NCBI RefSeq assembly: GCF_002564025.1
Contig: NZ_PDJH01000001.1
Coordinates: 930,001-994,000 of the forward strand
Origin: Flavimobilis soli
GTDB lineage: Bacteria; Actinomycetota; Actinomycetes; Actinomycetales; Cellulomonadaceae
Length of the DNA stretch: 64,000 nt
Reading direction: 5' to 3'
Position 1 is the stretch's first letter. The number at the start of each line of letters is the position of its first letter. A model generated the notes under the pieces. It did no database searches. It was given only the letters and a program-made list of their open reading frames with translations, and was not told where the DNA came from. This document shows positions 45,665-56,505 of this stretch, piece by piece. Made by a program: the position numbers and the translations under genes.

Positions 45665-46969
45665 ATGAGCCGGGACCACGACGACGTGATCGACCGGGTG
45701 ACGTGGCGTGCCGTCGTCATCTGGTCGATCGCCGTGCTCGCCTACGCGATCGCGGTGCTCGCCCGTAGCTCTCTGTCCGCGACCGGCGTCGAGGCAGCAC
45801 TGCGCTTCGAGACGTCGGCCTCGGCGCTGTCGATGTTCGCGGTGCTGCAGCTCGCTGTGTACGCGGGCATGCAGATCCCTGCGGGGATCTTCCTCGACCG
45901 CTACGGCGCCCGCATCGCGATCACGCTCGGCTGCGCCCTCATCGCAGGCGGGCAGGTCGCGATGGCGTTCGCGTCGTCCGTCCCCGAGGCGGTCGGCGCG
46001 CGCATCCTCGTGGGCGGCGGCGACTCGTTCGTGTTCATCTCGGTGATCCGGCTCGTGCCCGCGTGGTTCCCGCCGCGCGCCGTCCCGCTGACCACGCAGC
46101 TCACCGGGATGTTCGGCCAGCTCGGCCAGCTCGGCAGCCTCGTGCCGTTCGTCGCGCTGCTCGAGGCGCGGGGCTGGCCGACGGCGTTCGTCACGGCCGG
46201 TTCGCTCGCGGCGCTCATCGCGGCGCTCGTCGCGATCGTCGTGCGCGACGGCCGTGCACGCGTCGTCGTCGACCTTCCCGAGGAGCCCGAGCCCGCCCCT
46301 GCCGAGCGTGACGTCGCCGCGGTGCGCCCGCCGACGATGCTCGAGACGTGGCGGGACCCCGGCACGCGCGCAGGGTTCTGGGCGCACTTCGTCGCGCCGT
46401 TCCCGGCGTACGCGTTCGTCCTGCTGTGGGGCTCGGTCTACATGACGCGCGCCGAGGGCCTGAGCTCGGACGCCTCGCTCGGCGTCCTCAACTTCTACGT
46501 CGTCGCGTGCCTCGTCATGGGACCGCTCCTCGGCGTGCTCGCGGGGCGCTTCCCGCGCCGCAGGCTCGTGCTCGTCCTGACCGTCGTCGGAGCGCAGGTC
46601 CTCGCGTGGGTCCTCGTGCTCGCGTGGCCCGGCGCGACGCCTGTCCCCGCGCTGCTCGTCCTCGCGACGACGATGGGCGCGGCCGGACCGGGCTCTCTCG
46701 TGGGCTTCGACTACGCGCGCGAGACCAACCCCTTGCGCACGCTCGGCCTGTCGACCGGCATGGTCAACACGGGCGGCTTCATCTCGACGCTCACGACCAT
46801 GCTGCTCGTCGGCGTCGCGCTCGACCTCCTCGGCGAGGGCACGCCCGACCTCATCACCGACCGTGGCTTCACGCTGGCCTGGCTCACGCTCGTGCCGCTG
46901 TGGGCGCTCGGCGTCACGATGCTCGTGCGCGCCGACGGCCGCCTGCGCCGTGCGCGGGCGGCCGCCTGA
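45665..46969 (+). CDS. MFS transporter, 12-helix type
   Basis: 434 residues from ATG 45665, 42 bases after ppc. Twelve hydrophobic segments are seen in two groups of six, with a central charged loop around DLPEEPEPAPAERD. Helix 2-3 reads AVYAGMQIPAGIFLDRYGAR, the motif A region. GMFGQLGQLGSLVPFVALLE fills helix 5. The NTGGFISTLTTMLLVGVALD stretch is in the second half. This resembles the actinobacterial MFS group close to nitrate/sugar-phosphate (OPA-like) transporters. The substrate is not identifiable. Confidence 0.85.
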   Translation: MSRDHDDVIDRVTWRAVVIWSIAVLAYAIAVLARSSLSATGVEAALRFETSASALSMFAVLQLAVYAGMQIPAGIFLDRYGARIAITLGCALIAGGQVAMAFASSVPEAVGARILVGGGDSFVFISVIRLVPAWFPPRAVPLTTQLTGMFGQLGQLGSLVPFVALLEARGWPTAFVTAGSLAALIAALVAIVVRDGRARVVVDLPEEPEPAPAERDVAAVRPPTMLETWRDPGTRAGFWAHFVAPFPAYAFVLLWGSVYMTRAEGLSSDASLGVLNFYVVACLVMGPLLGVLAGRFPRRRLVLVLTVVGAQVLAWVLVLAWPGATPVPALLVLATTMGAAGPGSLVGFDYARETNPLRTLGLSTGMVNTGGFISTLTTMLLVGVALDLLGEGTPDLITDRGFTLAWLTLVPLWALGVTMLVRADGRLRRARAAA

Positions 46970-46981
46970 CCTCGGTCCGCG

Positions 46982-47515
46982 TCAGCGCAGGTCCTCTGCG
47001 TGCCCCACGCGACCGTGCGCGCGCGTCTGCGCGATCACCAGGCGCAGCCCCTCGACGACGAGAGCGTGGTCGTCCATCTGGGGCAGGCCGGAGACCGTCA
47101 CCGTGCCGACCATGCCCACGCTCTGCACGAGCACGGGGAACGAGCCGCCGTGCGCCGCGTAGGCCGTCTCGTCGAACCACGGGTCGTCCTCGATGCGGCG
47201 GCCCTTCAGCCGGGGGCGCAGGCCCACGAGGAGCGACGGCTCGGCGTAGCGCAGGACCGTGGCGGTCTTGCGGCGGATCCAGTCGGCGTTGTCGCGGGTC
47301 GCGCCGGGCATGGCGACGTGGAACAGGGTGTGGTCCCCGCGCGAGACGTCGATCGCGACGGGCAGCTCGCGCTCCTCGGCGAGCCGCACGAGCGTGAGCC
47401 CGAGCCTTCGGGCGTCGTCCGCCGTGAACGAGGCCAGGTGCAGCTCGGACATCTCCGCCTCGATCTGCGAGATCGTCGCGGCGATCTCCTCGGGCCCCTT
47501 CGGGTAGTCGGTCAT
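46982..47515 (-). CDS. UPF0303 family (HbpS/GlcG-like) protein
   Basis: 177 residues from ATG 47515, preceded by GAGGAG; an open frame upstream belongs to no recognisable protein. Features are LVRLAEERELPVAIDVSRGD, HTLFHVAMPGATRDNADWIR and YAAHGGSFPVLVQSVGMVGT, then VTVSGLPQMDDHALVVEGL. It belongs to the UPF0303 / DUF336-like heme-degrading domain group, related to the extracellular heme-binding HbpS. No signal peptide is present here. The gene lies downstream of the Gfo/Idh gene (44 bases), possibly co-transcribed. Confidence 0.85.
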   Translation of the reverse strand: MTDYPKGPEEIAATISQIEAEMSELHLASFTADDARRLGLTLVRLAEERELPVAIDVSRGDHTLFHVAMPGATRDNADWIRRKTATVLRYAEPSLLVGLRPRLKGRRIEDDPWFDETAYAAHGGSFPVLVQSVGMVGTVTVSGLPQMDDHALVVEGLRLVIAQTRAHGRVGHAEDLR

Positions 47516-47558
47516 GGTCACTCCTCGGGTCGAACCTGCGGTGGAACGCGCTGACGGG

Positions 47559-48647
47559 TCACGAGGCTGCGACGGCAAGCACCTCCCCCTGCCGGGCGGA
47601 GCGGCGCGCGGTCTCGAGCACGTCGAGGACAGCGGCCGCGTCGGTCACGCTCACGGGCGCGGGCGCTCCCTCGTGGAAGGCGCGGGCCACGCCCGCGTAG
47701 TACGCGGGGTAGTCCCCCGCGAGCACGGGCCGGGTCGAGCGCTCGGGGCCCGCGACGACGTCGGCGGTCGCGGGCGTCTCGGCGACGCCCCACAGGGAGC
47801 CGTCGTCCGCGAGGCCGTCGCCGACCGGGTAGCGGCCGGCACGCAACGCGTCCTCCTGCGGGTCGAGCCCCCACGTGACGATCGCGGCGTTCGAGCCGAC
47901 GACGCGGAACCGCGGGTTCTCGTGGGCGGCGACCGCGCTCATCCAGAGGTGCGAGCGCACGCCGCCGACGTGCGTGAGAGCGACGAACGAGTCGTCGTCG
48001 GCCTCGACACCCTCCCGGCGGACGTCGCACTCGGCGTACACGCTCGCGACGGGGCCGAAGAGCTGGACCGCCTGGTCGACGAGGTGCGCGCCGAGGTCCC
48101 ACAGCAGGCCGCCCGCCATCTCGGGCGCGGCGGACTCGCGCCAGCCGCCTGTCGCGACGGGGCTCCACCGCTCGAAGCGGGACTCGAAGCGTCGCACGTC
48201 GCCGAGCAGGCCGGACGAGACGGCGTCGCGCACGGTGAGGAAGTCGCCGTCCCAGCGGCGGTTCTGGAAGACCGTGAGCAGCAGCCCGCGGGACCGGGCG
48301 AGCGCGTCGAGCTCGCGGGCCGCGCGCGCGTCGGGCGCGACGGGCTTGTCGACGACGACCGCGAGGTCGCGCTCGAGCGCGGCACGCGCGAGCGGCACGT
48401 GCGAGTCGTTGGGCGTCGCGACGACGACGAGGTCGAGCCCGAGGGTCCACAGCTCGTCGACCGCGGCGACGACCGTCGCGCCCGGGTAGCGCGCCGACGC
48501 GGCGGCTGCCCGGTCCGCGCGCCCGGTGACGATCGCGCTGAGCTCGAGGCCTGGTGTCGAGGCGATGAGCGGCGCGTGGAACGCCTCCCCCGCGAGCCCG
48601 TACCCGATGAGGCCTACCCGTGCGTCCTTGCGTGCCACGTCGTCCAT
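47559..48647 (-). CDS. Gfo/Idh/MocA-family oxidoreductase
   Basis: 362 residues from ATG 48647. The N-terminal Rossmann fold reads VGLIGYGLAGEAFHAPLIAS, followed by VVVATPNDSHVPLARAALER and VVVDKPVAPDARAARELD, in which the lysine of the DKP motif is the usual catalytic or binding residue. The C-terminal beta-sheet domain includes GGLLWDLGAHLVDQAVQLFG with the conserved catalytic histidine region. It is a dinucleotide-dependent oxidoreductase of sugars, inositols or related compounds; the specific substrate cannot be told. Confidence 0.93.
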   Translation of the reverse strand: MDDVARKDARVGLIGYGLAGEAFHAPLIASTPGLELSAIVTGRADRAAAASARYPGATVVAAVDELWTLGLDLVVVATPNDSHVPLARAALERDLAVVVDKPVAPDARAARELDALARSRGLLLTVFQNRRWDGDFLTVRDAVSSGLLGDVRRFESRFERWSPVATGGWRESAAPEMAGGLLWDLGAHLVDQAVQLFGPVASVYAECDVRREGVEADDDSFVALTHVGGVRSHLWMSAVAAHENPRFRVVGSNAAIVTWGLDPQEDALRAGRYPVGDGLADDGSLWGVAETPATADVVAGPERSTRPVLAGDYPAYYAGVARAFHEGAPAPVSVTDAAAVLDVLETARRSARQGEVLAVAAS

Positions 48648-48750
48648 GCCGTGCTTGTCCTCCGTCGTCGTCGTCCGGTGTCACCTCCATCTTCGCCCAC
48701 GTGAGGGCTCCGGATCCATCCGCACGGCCGGACGGTCGTAGGCTCGTCAC

Positions 48751-49164
48751 GTGCCTCGCTCCTCCCTCCTGCGCCCTTCTCGCGCACGCGCCCGCGTCGC
48801 GGCCGCGCTCGGTGCGCTGCTCCTCGCCGTGACCGCCGCGTGCGGCCCCGACGCCCCGCCCGAGCCGGCGGCGCCGTACACCGCGGCCGACGGCAGCTAC
48901 CACGTGCCCGTCCTCATGGCGGACATGCGCTTCGAGCCGTCGACGATCGTCGTGCCGGAGGGTGCGCACCTCGTCGTGGAGCTCGAGAACACCGACGGCA
49001 TGCCGCACGACCTCGTCCTGCCCGACGGCGCCACGTCGGGCCTGCTGTCGCGCGGGCAGAAGGCGACCGTCGACGTCGGGACGGTGACGGAGGCTCTCGA
49101 GGGCTGGTGCTCGGTCCAAGGGCACCGCGCCGCAGGGATGGTGCTCGGCATCAGCGTCGGCTGA
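48751..49164 (+). CDS. Cupredoxin-domain lipoprotein
   Basis: 137 residues from GTG 48751. A signal peptide with lipobox VTAAC gives a lipid-anchored extracellular protein. The domain has the cupredoxin layout: FEPSTIVVPEGAHLVVELEN, the first copper ligand in MPHDLVLP and the cluster GWCSVQGHRAAGM with Cys, His and Met in the type 1 copper arrangement. It probably carries electrons at the cell surface, like the plastocyanin-like domain of copper nitrite reductases. No oxidase lies next to it. Confidence 0.85.
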   Translation: MPRSSLLRPSRARARVAAALGALLLAVTAACGPDAPPEPAAPYTAADGSYHVPVLMADMRFEPSTIVVPEGAHLVVELENTDGMPHDLVLPDGATSGLLSRGQKATVDVGTVTEALEGWCSVQGHRAAGMVLGISVG

Positions 49165-49285
49165 CGCGCCCGCGGGCGCCTTCGGTGATCTACGTCACGA
49201 TGAGGGGACCATCGGCCCGCGGAATGCCGACCCGCGACCGCAAGACTGGCGTGCAGGAACAGTCGCCGGACGCGGGAGGAGAACC

Positions 49286-50281
49286 GTGCAGGAGGTCCTG
49301 GTCGTGGGTGCCACGGGCACGCTCGGCTACCACGCGACCCTCGAGCTCCACCGGCGCGGGTACGCCGTCACGGGCCTCGCCCTGCCGGAGCCGGGCGCCG
49401 CGCACCTCCTCCCCGCGGGCGTCGAGCTCGTCCTCGAGGACCTCAACGCCATGTCCGACGGCGAGCTCGCGAACCTGCTCGTCGGCAAGCACGCGGTCGT
49501 GTACGCGGCCGGCTTCGACGACCGCGTCGTCCCGGACAGCCCCGCCGCGCACTTCTTCTACGAGGTCAACGTCCGGCCGGTGCAGCGCGTCGTCCGCGTC
49601 GCGCGTGCCACGCGCGTCGCACGCTTCGTCCTGTTCGGCTCGCACACGGTCGAGTGGGGCGAGATGTGGCCCGAGCTGGGCTTCCGCACGCGCAACGGCT
49701 ACCCTCGCACGCGCTTCGTCCAGGAGGAGGTCGCGGTGCTCGAGGGCGAGGGCGCGATGACCGTCTCGGTCCTGCGCCTGCCCTACGTTTTCGGCACGAC
49801 GCCGGGCCGCACCTCGCTGTGGCAGGTGTTCGTCGACCGTGTCGCGGCGCAGAAGGGCGACGTCGTCGTGCAGGGCGGCTCGACGTCGTCCGTGACCGTG
49901 CGCCAGGTCGCGCAGGCGACGGTCGGCGCGATCGAGCGAGGCGTCCACGGCGGACGCTACGCGATCAACGGCTACGACCTGTCGTACGCCGAGCTGCACC
50001 GCGTCATCTGCCGCGAGCTCGGGCGCTCGCCGGGCGACGTCGTCGTCGCGCCGCTCGAGCCGCAGCTCGCGAGCATGGAGCGTTACGACAGCGCTACCGC
50101 CTCGATGGGCAAGGAGCACGGCATCCACATGGCCGACGCGGTGCGGTTCCAGGACCGGTACGCGTGCACCCCGACGCGCCTGACGCAGGACGTCCTCGGC
50201 TACGAGGACGACGACGTGCCCGCCGCGATGACCGAGACCATCCGCGAGTGCGTCGCGCGGCACGCCGCGCGACGCACCTGA
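49286..50281 (+). CDS. NAD-dependent epimerase/dehydratase family protein
   Basis: 331 residues from GTG 49286, with GGAGGAGAACC just upstream. It has an extended-SDR Rossmann start VLVVGATGTLGYHATLELHR, then VVYAAGFDDRVVPDSP and ARFVLFGSHTVEWGEM. The classical YxxxK may be YPRTRFVQEE, where Lys is replaced by Arg, so the catalytic dyad seems incomplete. RLPYVFGTTPGRTSLWQVFV follows. Substrate unknown. The replaced lysine suggests a non-classical member. Confidence 0.85.
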   Translation: MQEVLVVGATGTLGYHATLELHRRGYAVTGLALPEPGAAHLLPAGVELVLEDLNAMSDGELANLLVGKHAVVYAAGFDDRVVPDSPAAHFFYEVNVRPVQRVVRVARATRVARFVLFGSHTVEWGEMWPELGFRTRNGYPRTRFVQEEVAVLEGEGAMTVSVLRLPYVFGTTPGRTSLWQVFVDRVAAQKGDVVVQGGSTSSVTVRQVAQATVGAIERGVHGGRYAINGYDLSYAELHRVICRELGRSPGDVVVAPLEPQLASMERYDSATASMGKEHGIHMADAVRFQDRYACTPTRLTQDVLGYEDDDVPAAMTETIRECVARHAARRT

Positions 50282-50294
50282 CCGCCCGACCACC

Positions 50295-50540
50295 TCACGA
50301 CGCGAACGGGCACCCCGCGCACGCGATCGCCGCGAGCGACGACGACGCCGTCGGGCACGAGCCGCACCCGCCCCCGACCGCCTGGCTGGGCGTGACCACC
50401 AGGCCCAACCTGCGAGCGAGGTCGAGCGCCGCGTCGACCGCCCCCGAGTCCACACCCAGGTCCGCGGCGATCCGCCTCGACGTCGCTCCCTCCCCCGCCC
50501 GCGCCACCACGTCGGCGACGAAACCCTGACCGTGCCTCAC
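50295..50540 (-). CDS. FeoC-like winged-helix protein with a C-terminal cysteine cluster
   Basis: 81 residues from GTG 50540, in a GTGA overlap with the feoB stop. The N-terminal part (VRHGQGFVADVVARAGEGAT, then SRRIAADLGVDSGAVDAALD) looks like a short winged helix, as in FeoC and LysM-like transcription cofactors. Cysteines cluster at the end (GGGCGSCPTASSSLAAIAC, then CPFAS): C-x2-C and C-x2-C, which could bind an iron-sulfur cluster or iron. It should work with FeoB. Recognised from position, length and motif. Confidence 0.75.
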   Translation of the reverse strand: MRHGQGFVADVVARAGEGATSRRIAADLGVDSGAVDAALDLARRLGLVVTPSQAVGGGCGSCPTASSSLAAIACAGCPFAS

Positions 50541-52516
50541 CACCACAGTCTCCCGACCTGGAACACCGCGACGGCGAGGAACCACGCCGTGACGAGCTGG
50601 ATCGCGACCGCGACCGCCGTGCGGCGCGCGCCCAGCAGGCGGGCCTGCTCAGCGACAGTCGCGAGGCACGGCGTGTACGTCAGCACGAAGACGAGGAACG
50701 CGATCGCGGCGACACCGCCGTGGCCACCGGAGCTCTCGTCGAAGGACGCCCGCAGGCGCTCCGCGAGGCTCCCGCCGTCCGCCGGGTCCTGCGGCTCGTC
50801 GACCGCGAACGACTGTGCGAACGCCCCGACGACGACCTCCTTCGCGACGAAGCCCGTCGCGAGCGCCGCCGTCGCGTGCCAGTCGCCGAAGCCGGCCGGC
50901 CCGAACACCGGCGCTGCGGCCTGCGCCGCCCAGCCGTACGCGCTGTCCCCCACCGGGACGTCCGCGACCTGGTGCTCGCCCGTGACCGGGACGGCCTGCA
51001 GGAGCCACACGACCGTGAGGGTCAGGACGATGATCGTCCCCGCCTTGCGCACGAACGCCTCGACCCGCTTGCCCGCGGACAGCAGGAGCGCCCGCAGGCG
51101 CGGCCGCTGGTAGGCGGGCAGCGCGATCACGAGCGGCTCGCGGCCGAGGTCCCGGAAGACCGTGCGGCGCAGCACGAGGCCCACCACGACGACCATGAGC
51201 ACCGACACGACGTACATCGCGAGCACGACCGTGCCTGCATGGTCGGGGAAGAACGCCCCCGCGAGAAGCACGTACACGGTCAGCCGCGCCGCGCACGACG
51301 TGTACGGCACGAGGAACGCCGTGAGCGTGCGCTGCCGGGCGTCCGGGAGCGTGCGGGTCGCGGCGAGCGCCGACAGGTTGCACCCGAACCCGACGACGAG
51401 CGGCAGCACCGCACGGCCGTCGAGACCGATCGCGCGCATCACACGGTCGGCGACGAACGCGGCCCGGGCGAGGTAGCCTGAGTCCTCGAGCAGCGCGACG
51501 CCGACGAACATCATCCCCATGAGCGGCGCGAACGACAGGACCGTGCCGAGGCCCGCGACGAGGCCGTCGACGACGAGACCCTCGAGCCATGCCGGGCCTG
51601 GCATCACGTCGGCGAGGAGCCCTGCGAACCAGCCGCCCACCGCACGGTCGACGAGGCCCATGAGGGGCGCGGCGACCGACGTCGCGACCTGGAACGCGAG
51701 CCACATGACCACGAGCAGGACGGGCAGGCCGACCCACGGCTGCAGGAGCCACCGGTCGACGCGGTCGGTGACGCTCGGGCGGGCCGTCTCCGGGACGCCG
51801 ACGACCGCACGCTGCACCTCGTCGACCCAGGCGAAGAGCACGTCGGCGTGCGCGAGCTCGGCCTCGAGCGAGACCGGCTGCCGGGGCTCGGCGTGGTTGG
51901 GGGCCGTGCGCGCGACGAGCGCCGCGAGGGACGTGGTGCTCGACGTATCCGTCGGGCCGTCGGTGGCCGCGCCGTCGAGCACGCGTCGCACCTCGCGGGC
52001 GAGCGCCTCTCCTCCGCGTCCGCGGCGCGGGTCGATCGCGACGACTGGCACGCCCAACGTCTCCGCGAGCGCGTCGGCGGGGACGGGCGCGCCTGCGCGC
52101 GCGGCGACGTCGTTCATCGTCACGGCCACGACGACCGGCACGCGTCGCTCCGCGACCTGAGCGAGCAGGTACAGCGAGCGTGGCAGGGCGGACGCGTCGA
52201 CAAGCACGACGACGACGTCGGCACGGTCGGGCCCGACGTCGGCGACGGCGGCCGCGGTGACCTCCTCATCGGGCGACCGCGCGAGGAGCGAGTAGGTACC
52301 GGGCAGGTCGGTCAGCCGCACCGGGCGGTCCTCGGCGCTCCACGTGCCGCGACGCAACTCGACTGTCGTGCCGGGGGCGTTCATGACGTGCTGACGTGCA
52401 CCGGTGAGGAGGTTGAAGAGCGTCGACTTGCCGACGTTCGGGTTACCGACGAGGAGGACCGTCGGGAGGTCGAGGGTCCGCGCCTGCGGCGCTCCCGCTG
52501 GCTCGTGGCAGGTCAT
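50537..52516 (-). CDS. feoB: Ferrous iron transporter B
   Basis: 659 residues. The G domain has GNPNVGKSTLFNLLTGARQH, NAPGTTVELRRG, LTDLPGTYSLLARSPDEEV and the G4-like TMNDVA. The membrane part with two gate motifs follows: GFGCNLSALAATRTLPDARQ with the first conserved cysteine and SCAARLTVYVLLAGAFFP (gate 2). It imports Fe2+, driven or gated by GTP. It is 100 residues shorter than E. coli FeoB. It starts one base after feoA ends (feoA stop at 52516) and is coupled to feoC. Confidence 0.96.
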   Translation of the reverse strand: MTCHEPAGAPQARTLDLPTVLLVGNPNVGKSTLFNLLTGARQHVMNAPGTTVELRRGTWSAEDRPVRLTDLPGTYSLLARSPDEEVTAAAVADVGPDRADVVVVLVDASALPRSLYLLAQVAERRVPVVVAVTMNDVAARAGAPVPADALAETLGVPVVAIDPRRGRGGEALAREVRRVLDGAATDGPTDTSSTTSLAALVARTAPNHAEPRQPVSLEAELAHADVLFAWVDEVQRAVVGVPETARPSVTDRVDRWLLQPWVGLPVLLVVMWLAFQVATSVAAPLMGLVDRAVGGWFAGLLADVMPGPAWLEGLVVDGLVAGLGTVLSFAPLMGMMFVGVALLEDSGYLARAAFVADRVMRAIGLDGRAVLPLVVGFGCNLSALAATRTLPDARQRTLTAFLVPYTSCAARLTVYVLLAGAFFPDHAGTVVLAMYVVSVLMVVVVGLVLRRTVFRDLGREPLVIALPAYQRPRLRALLLSAGKRVEAFVRKAGTIIVLTLTVVWLLQAVPVTGEHQVADVPVGDSAYGWAAQAAAPVFGPAGFGDWHATAALATGFVAKEVVVGAFAQSFAVDEPQDPADGGSLAERLRASFDESSGGHGGVAAIAFLVFVLTYTPCLATVAEQARLLGARRTAVAVAIQLVTAWFLAVAVFQVGRLWW

Positions 52517-52788
52517 CAGGCCTCGGCGGGGAGGTGCACGCGGATCGCGCGGACGGTGGGCCCGTCGACGCCGAGCCGCATGCCGGTCATCGCACCGCGC
52601 GATGCGCTCGCTCCCGGGGTGCCCAGCGCGAGCACGCGACCGCCGAAGGCGGCCCGGTTGAGCACGCGGACCGTCGCGCCCGGACGCAGCCCGAGCTCGC
52701 CCAGCCGGAAGGTCACGTCGGCGTCCGCGCCGACGTCGACCGAGGCGATGCGCGCCGTCGCTCCGACGGGAAGGTCCACGAGGTCCAT
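52516..52788 (-). CDS. feoA: Ferrous iron transport protein A
   Basis: 90 residues from ATG 52788. It is a small SH3-like protein: DLPVGATARIASVDVGADAD at the beginning, FRLGELGLRPGATVRVLNRA and VLALGTPGASASRG later, the RLxxLGLxPG motif of FeoA. It is needed for FeoB activity. The start lies 18 bases downstream of a DtxR/IdeR-type box, so the feoABC operon is probably iron-repressed. Confidence 0.93.
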   Translation of the reverse strand: MDLVDLPVGATARIASVDVGADADVTFRLGELGLRPGATVRVLNRAAFGGRVLALGTPGASASRGAMTGMRLGVDGPTVRAIRVHLPAEA

Positions 52789-52805
52789 GCGCCGAACGTA
52801 ACGCT

Positions 52806-52822
52806 GAGGTAAGCCTTACCTC
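52806..52822. promoter_or_regulatory. DtxR/IdeR-type iron box upstream of feoA
   Basis: GAGGTAAGCCTTACCTC is a 17-base perfect palindrome around a central C, close to the DtxR/IdeR consensus TTAGGTTAGCCTAACCTAA. It ends 18 bases before the feoA ATG, at promoter position. Iron-loaded DtxR family repressors would shut the operon when iron is plentiful. Confidence 0.8.
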
Positions 52823-52843
52823 CTGGGACTCAAGTCCCGGGTG

Positions 52844-53467
52844 CTACTCGAAGCGCGACGGGTCCCCCGCGCCCACCCGCGCCACAACCGGGTCGCCGTC
52901 CGAGAAGTCGACGACCGTCGTCGGCTCGGTGCCGCACTCCTCACCGTCGTCGATGATCGCGTCGAGCACCATGTCGAGCTCGTCCTTGATCCGCCACCCC
53001 TCGGTCATCGGCGTCTCCTCGCCCGGGAGGATGAGCGTCGAGCTCAGGATCGGCTCGCCGAGCGCGCTCAGCAGCGCACGCACGACCGGGTGGCTCGGGA
53101 TGCGCACGCCCACGGTCTTCTTGCGCGGGTGCGCGAGACGGCGCGGCACCTCCTTCGTCGCCGGGAGGATGAACGTGTACGGGCCGGGGGTCGCTGCCTT
53201 GACCGCGCGGAACGCCCGGTTGTCCACGTGGACGAACTGCCCGAGCTGCGCGAAGTCCGCGCACACGAGGGTGAAGTGATGGTCCGGGCCGAGGCCACGG
53301 ATCTTGCGGATCCGGTCGGCACCGGCATGGTTGCCGATGCGGGAACCGAGCGCGTAGCAGGAGTCAGTCGGGTACGCGATCACGGCGTCGTCCTGGAGGA
53401 GCGCGACGACCTGCGCGATCGACCGCGCCTGCGGGTCACGGGGATGCACGTCGAAGTAGCGGGCCAT
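52844..53467 (-). CDS. YciO/YrdC/Sua5-family protein (threonylcarbamoyl-AMP synthase-like)
   Basis: 207 residues from ATG 53467. The YrdC fold is seen in VVALLQDDAVIAYPTDSCYA, KIRGLGPDHHFTLVCADF, and GPYTFILPATKEVPRRL with the KxR(x)2SxN-like region VGVRIPSHPVVRALLSALGE. The opening YPTDSCYALG and missing C-terminal Sua5 domain fit YciO. TsaC/Sua5 makes threonylcarbamoyl-AMP for tRNA t6A; YciO is a close relative with weaker activity. This copy may therefore not be the essential tRNA enzyme. Confidence 0.87.
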   Translation of the reverse strand: MARYFDVHPRDPQARSIAQVVALLQDDAVIAYPTDSCYALGSRIGNHAGADRIRKIRGLGPDHHFTLVCADFAQLGQFVHVDNRAFRAVKAATPGPYTFILPATKEVPRRLAHPRKKTVGVRIPSHPVVRALLSALGEPILSSTLILPGEETPMTEGWRIKDELDMVLDAIIDDGEECGTEPTTVVDFSDGDPVVARVGAGDPSRFE

Positions 53468-53594
53468 GATTCAGCGTAGCCCTGGGCCTCGGCTCCCCGC
53501 ACCGCCGCCAGACCGCGCCCGCCACCCGCTCCGCTGCGGCAGCGCGGGTCGTCCGACCCGCGCGCCCTGCTCGCCGGGGCGAGACACTGGACGC

Positions 53595-56462
<2,868 letters not shown>

Positions 56463-56505
56463 GCCAGAGCGCCGTCCGCGTCAGCCGCACCTGCGCTACC
56501 GCGCG

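Noticed and set aside
42590..46387. A 1265-residue open frame opposite ppc and the following MFS gene
   Set aside because: Antisense shadow with the same Arg/Glu/Asp composition; it covers several unrelated sense genes.
53466..53594. Longer N-terminus of the P-type ATPase from 53466
   Set aside because: The additional residues are Pro/Arg-rich and overlap the promoter region of yciO; ATG 53595 gives the usual N-terminal cation-ATPase domain.
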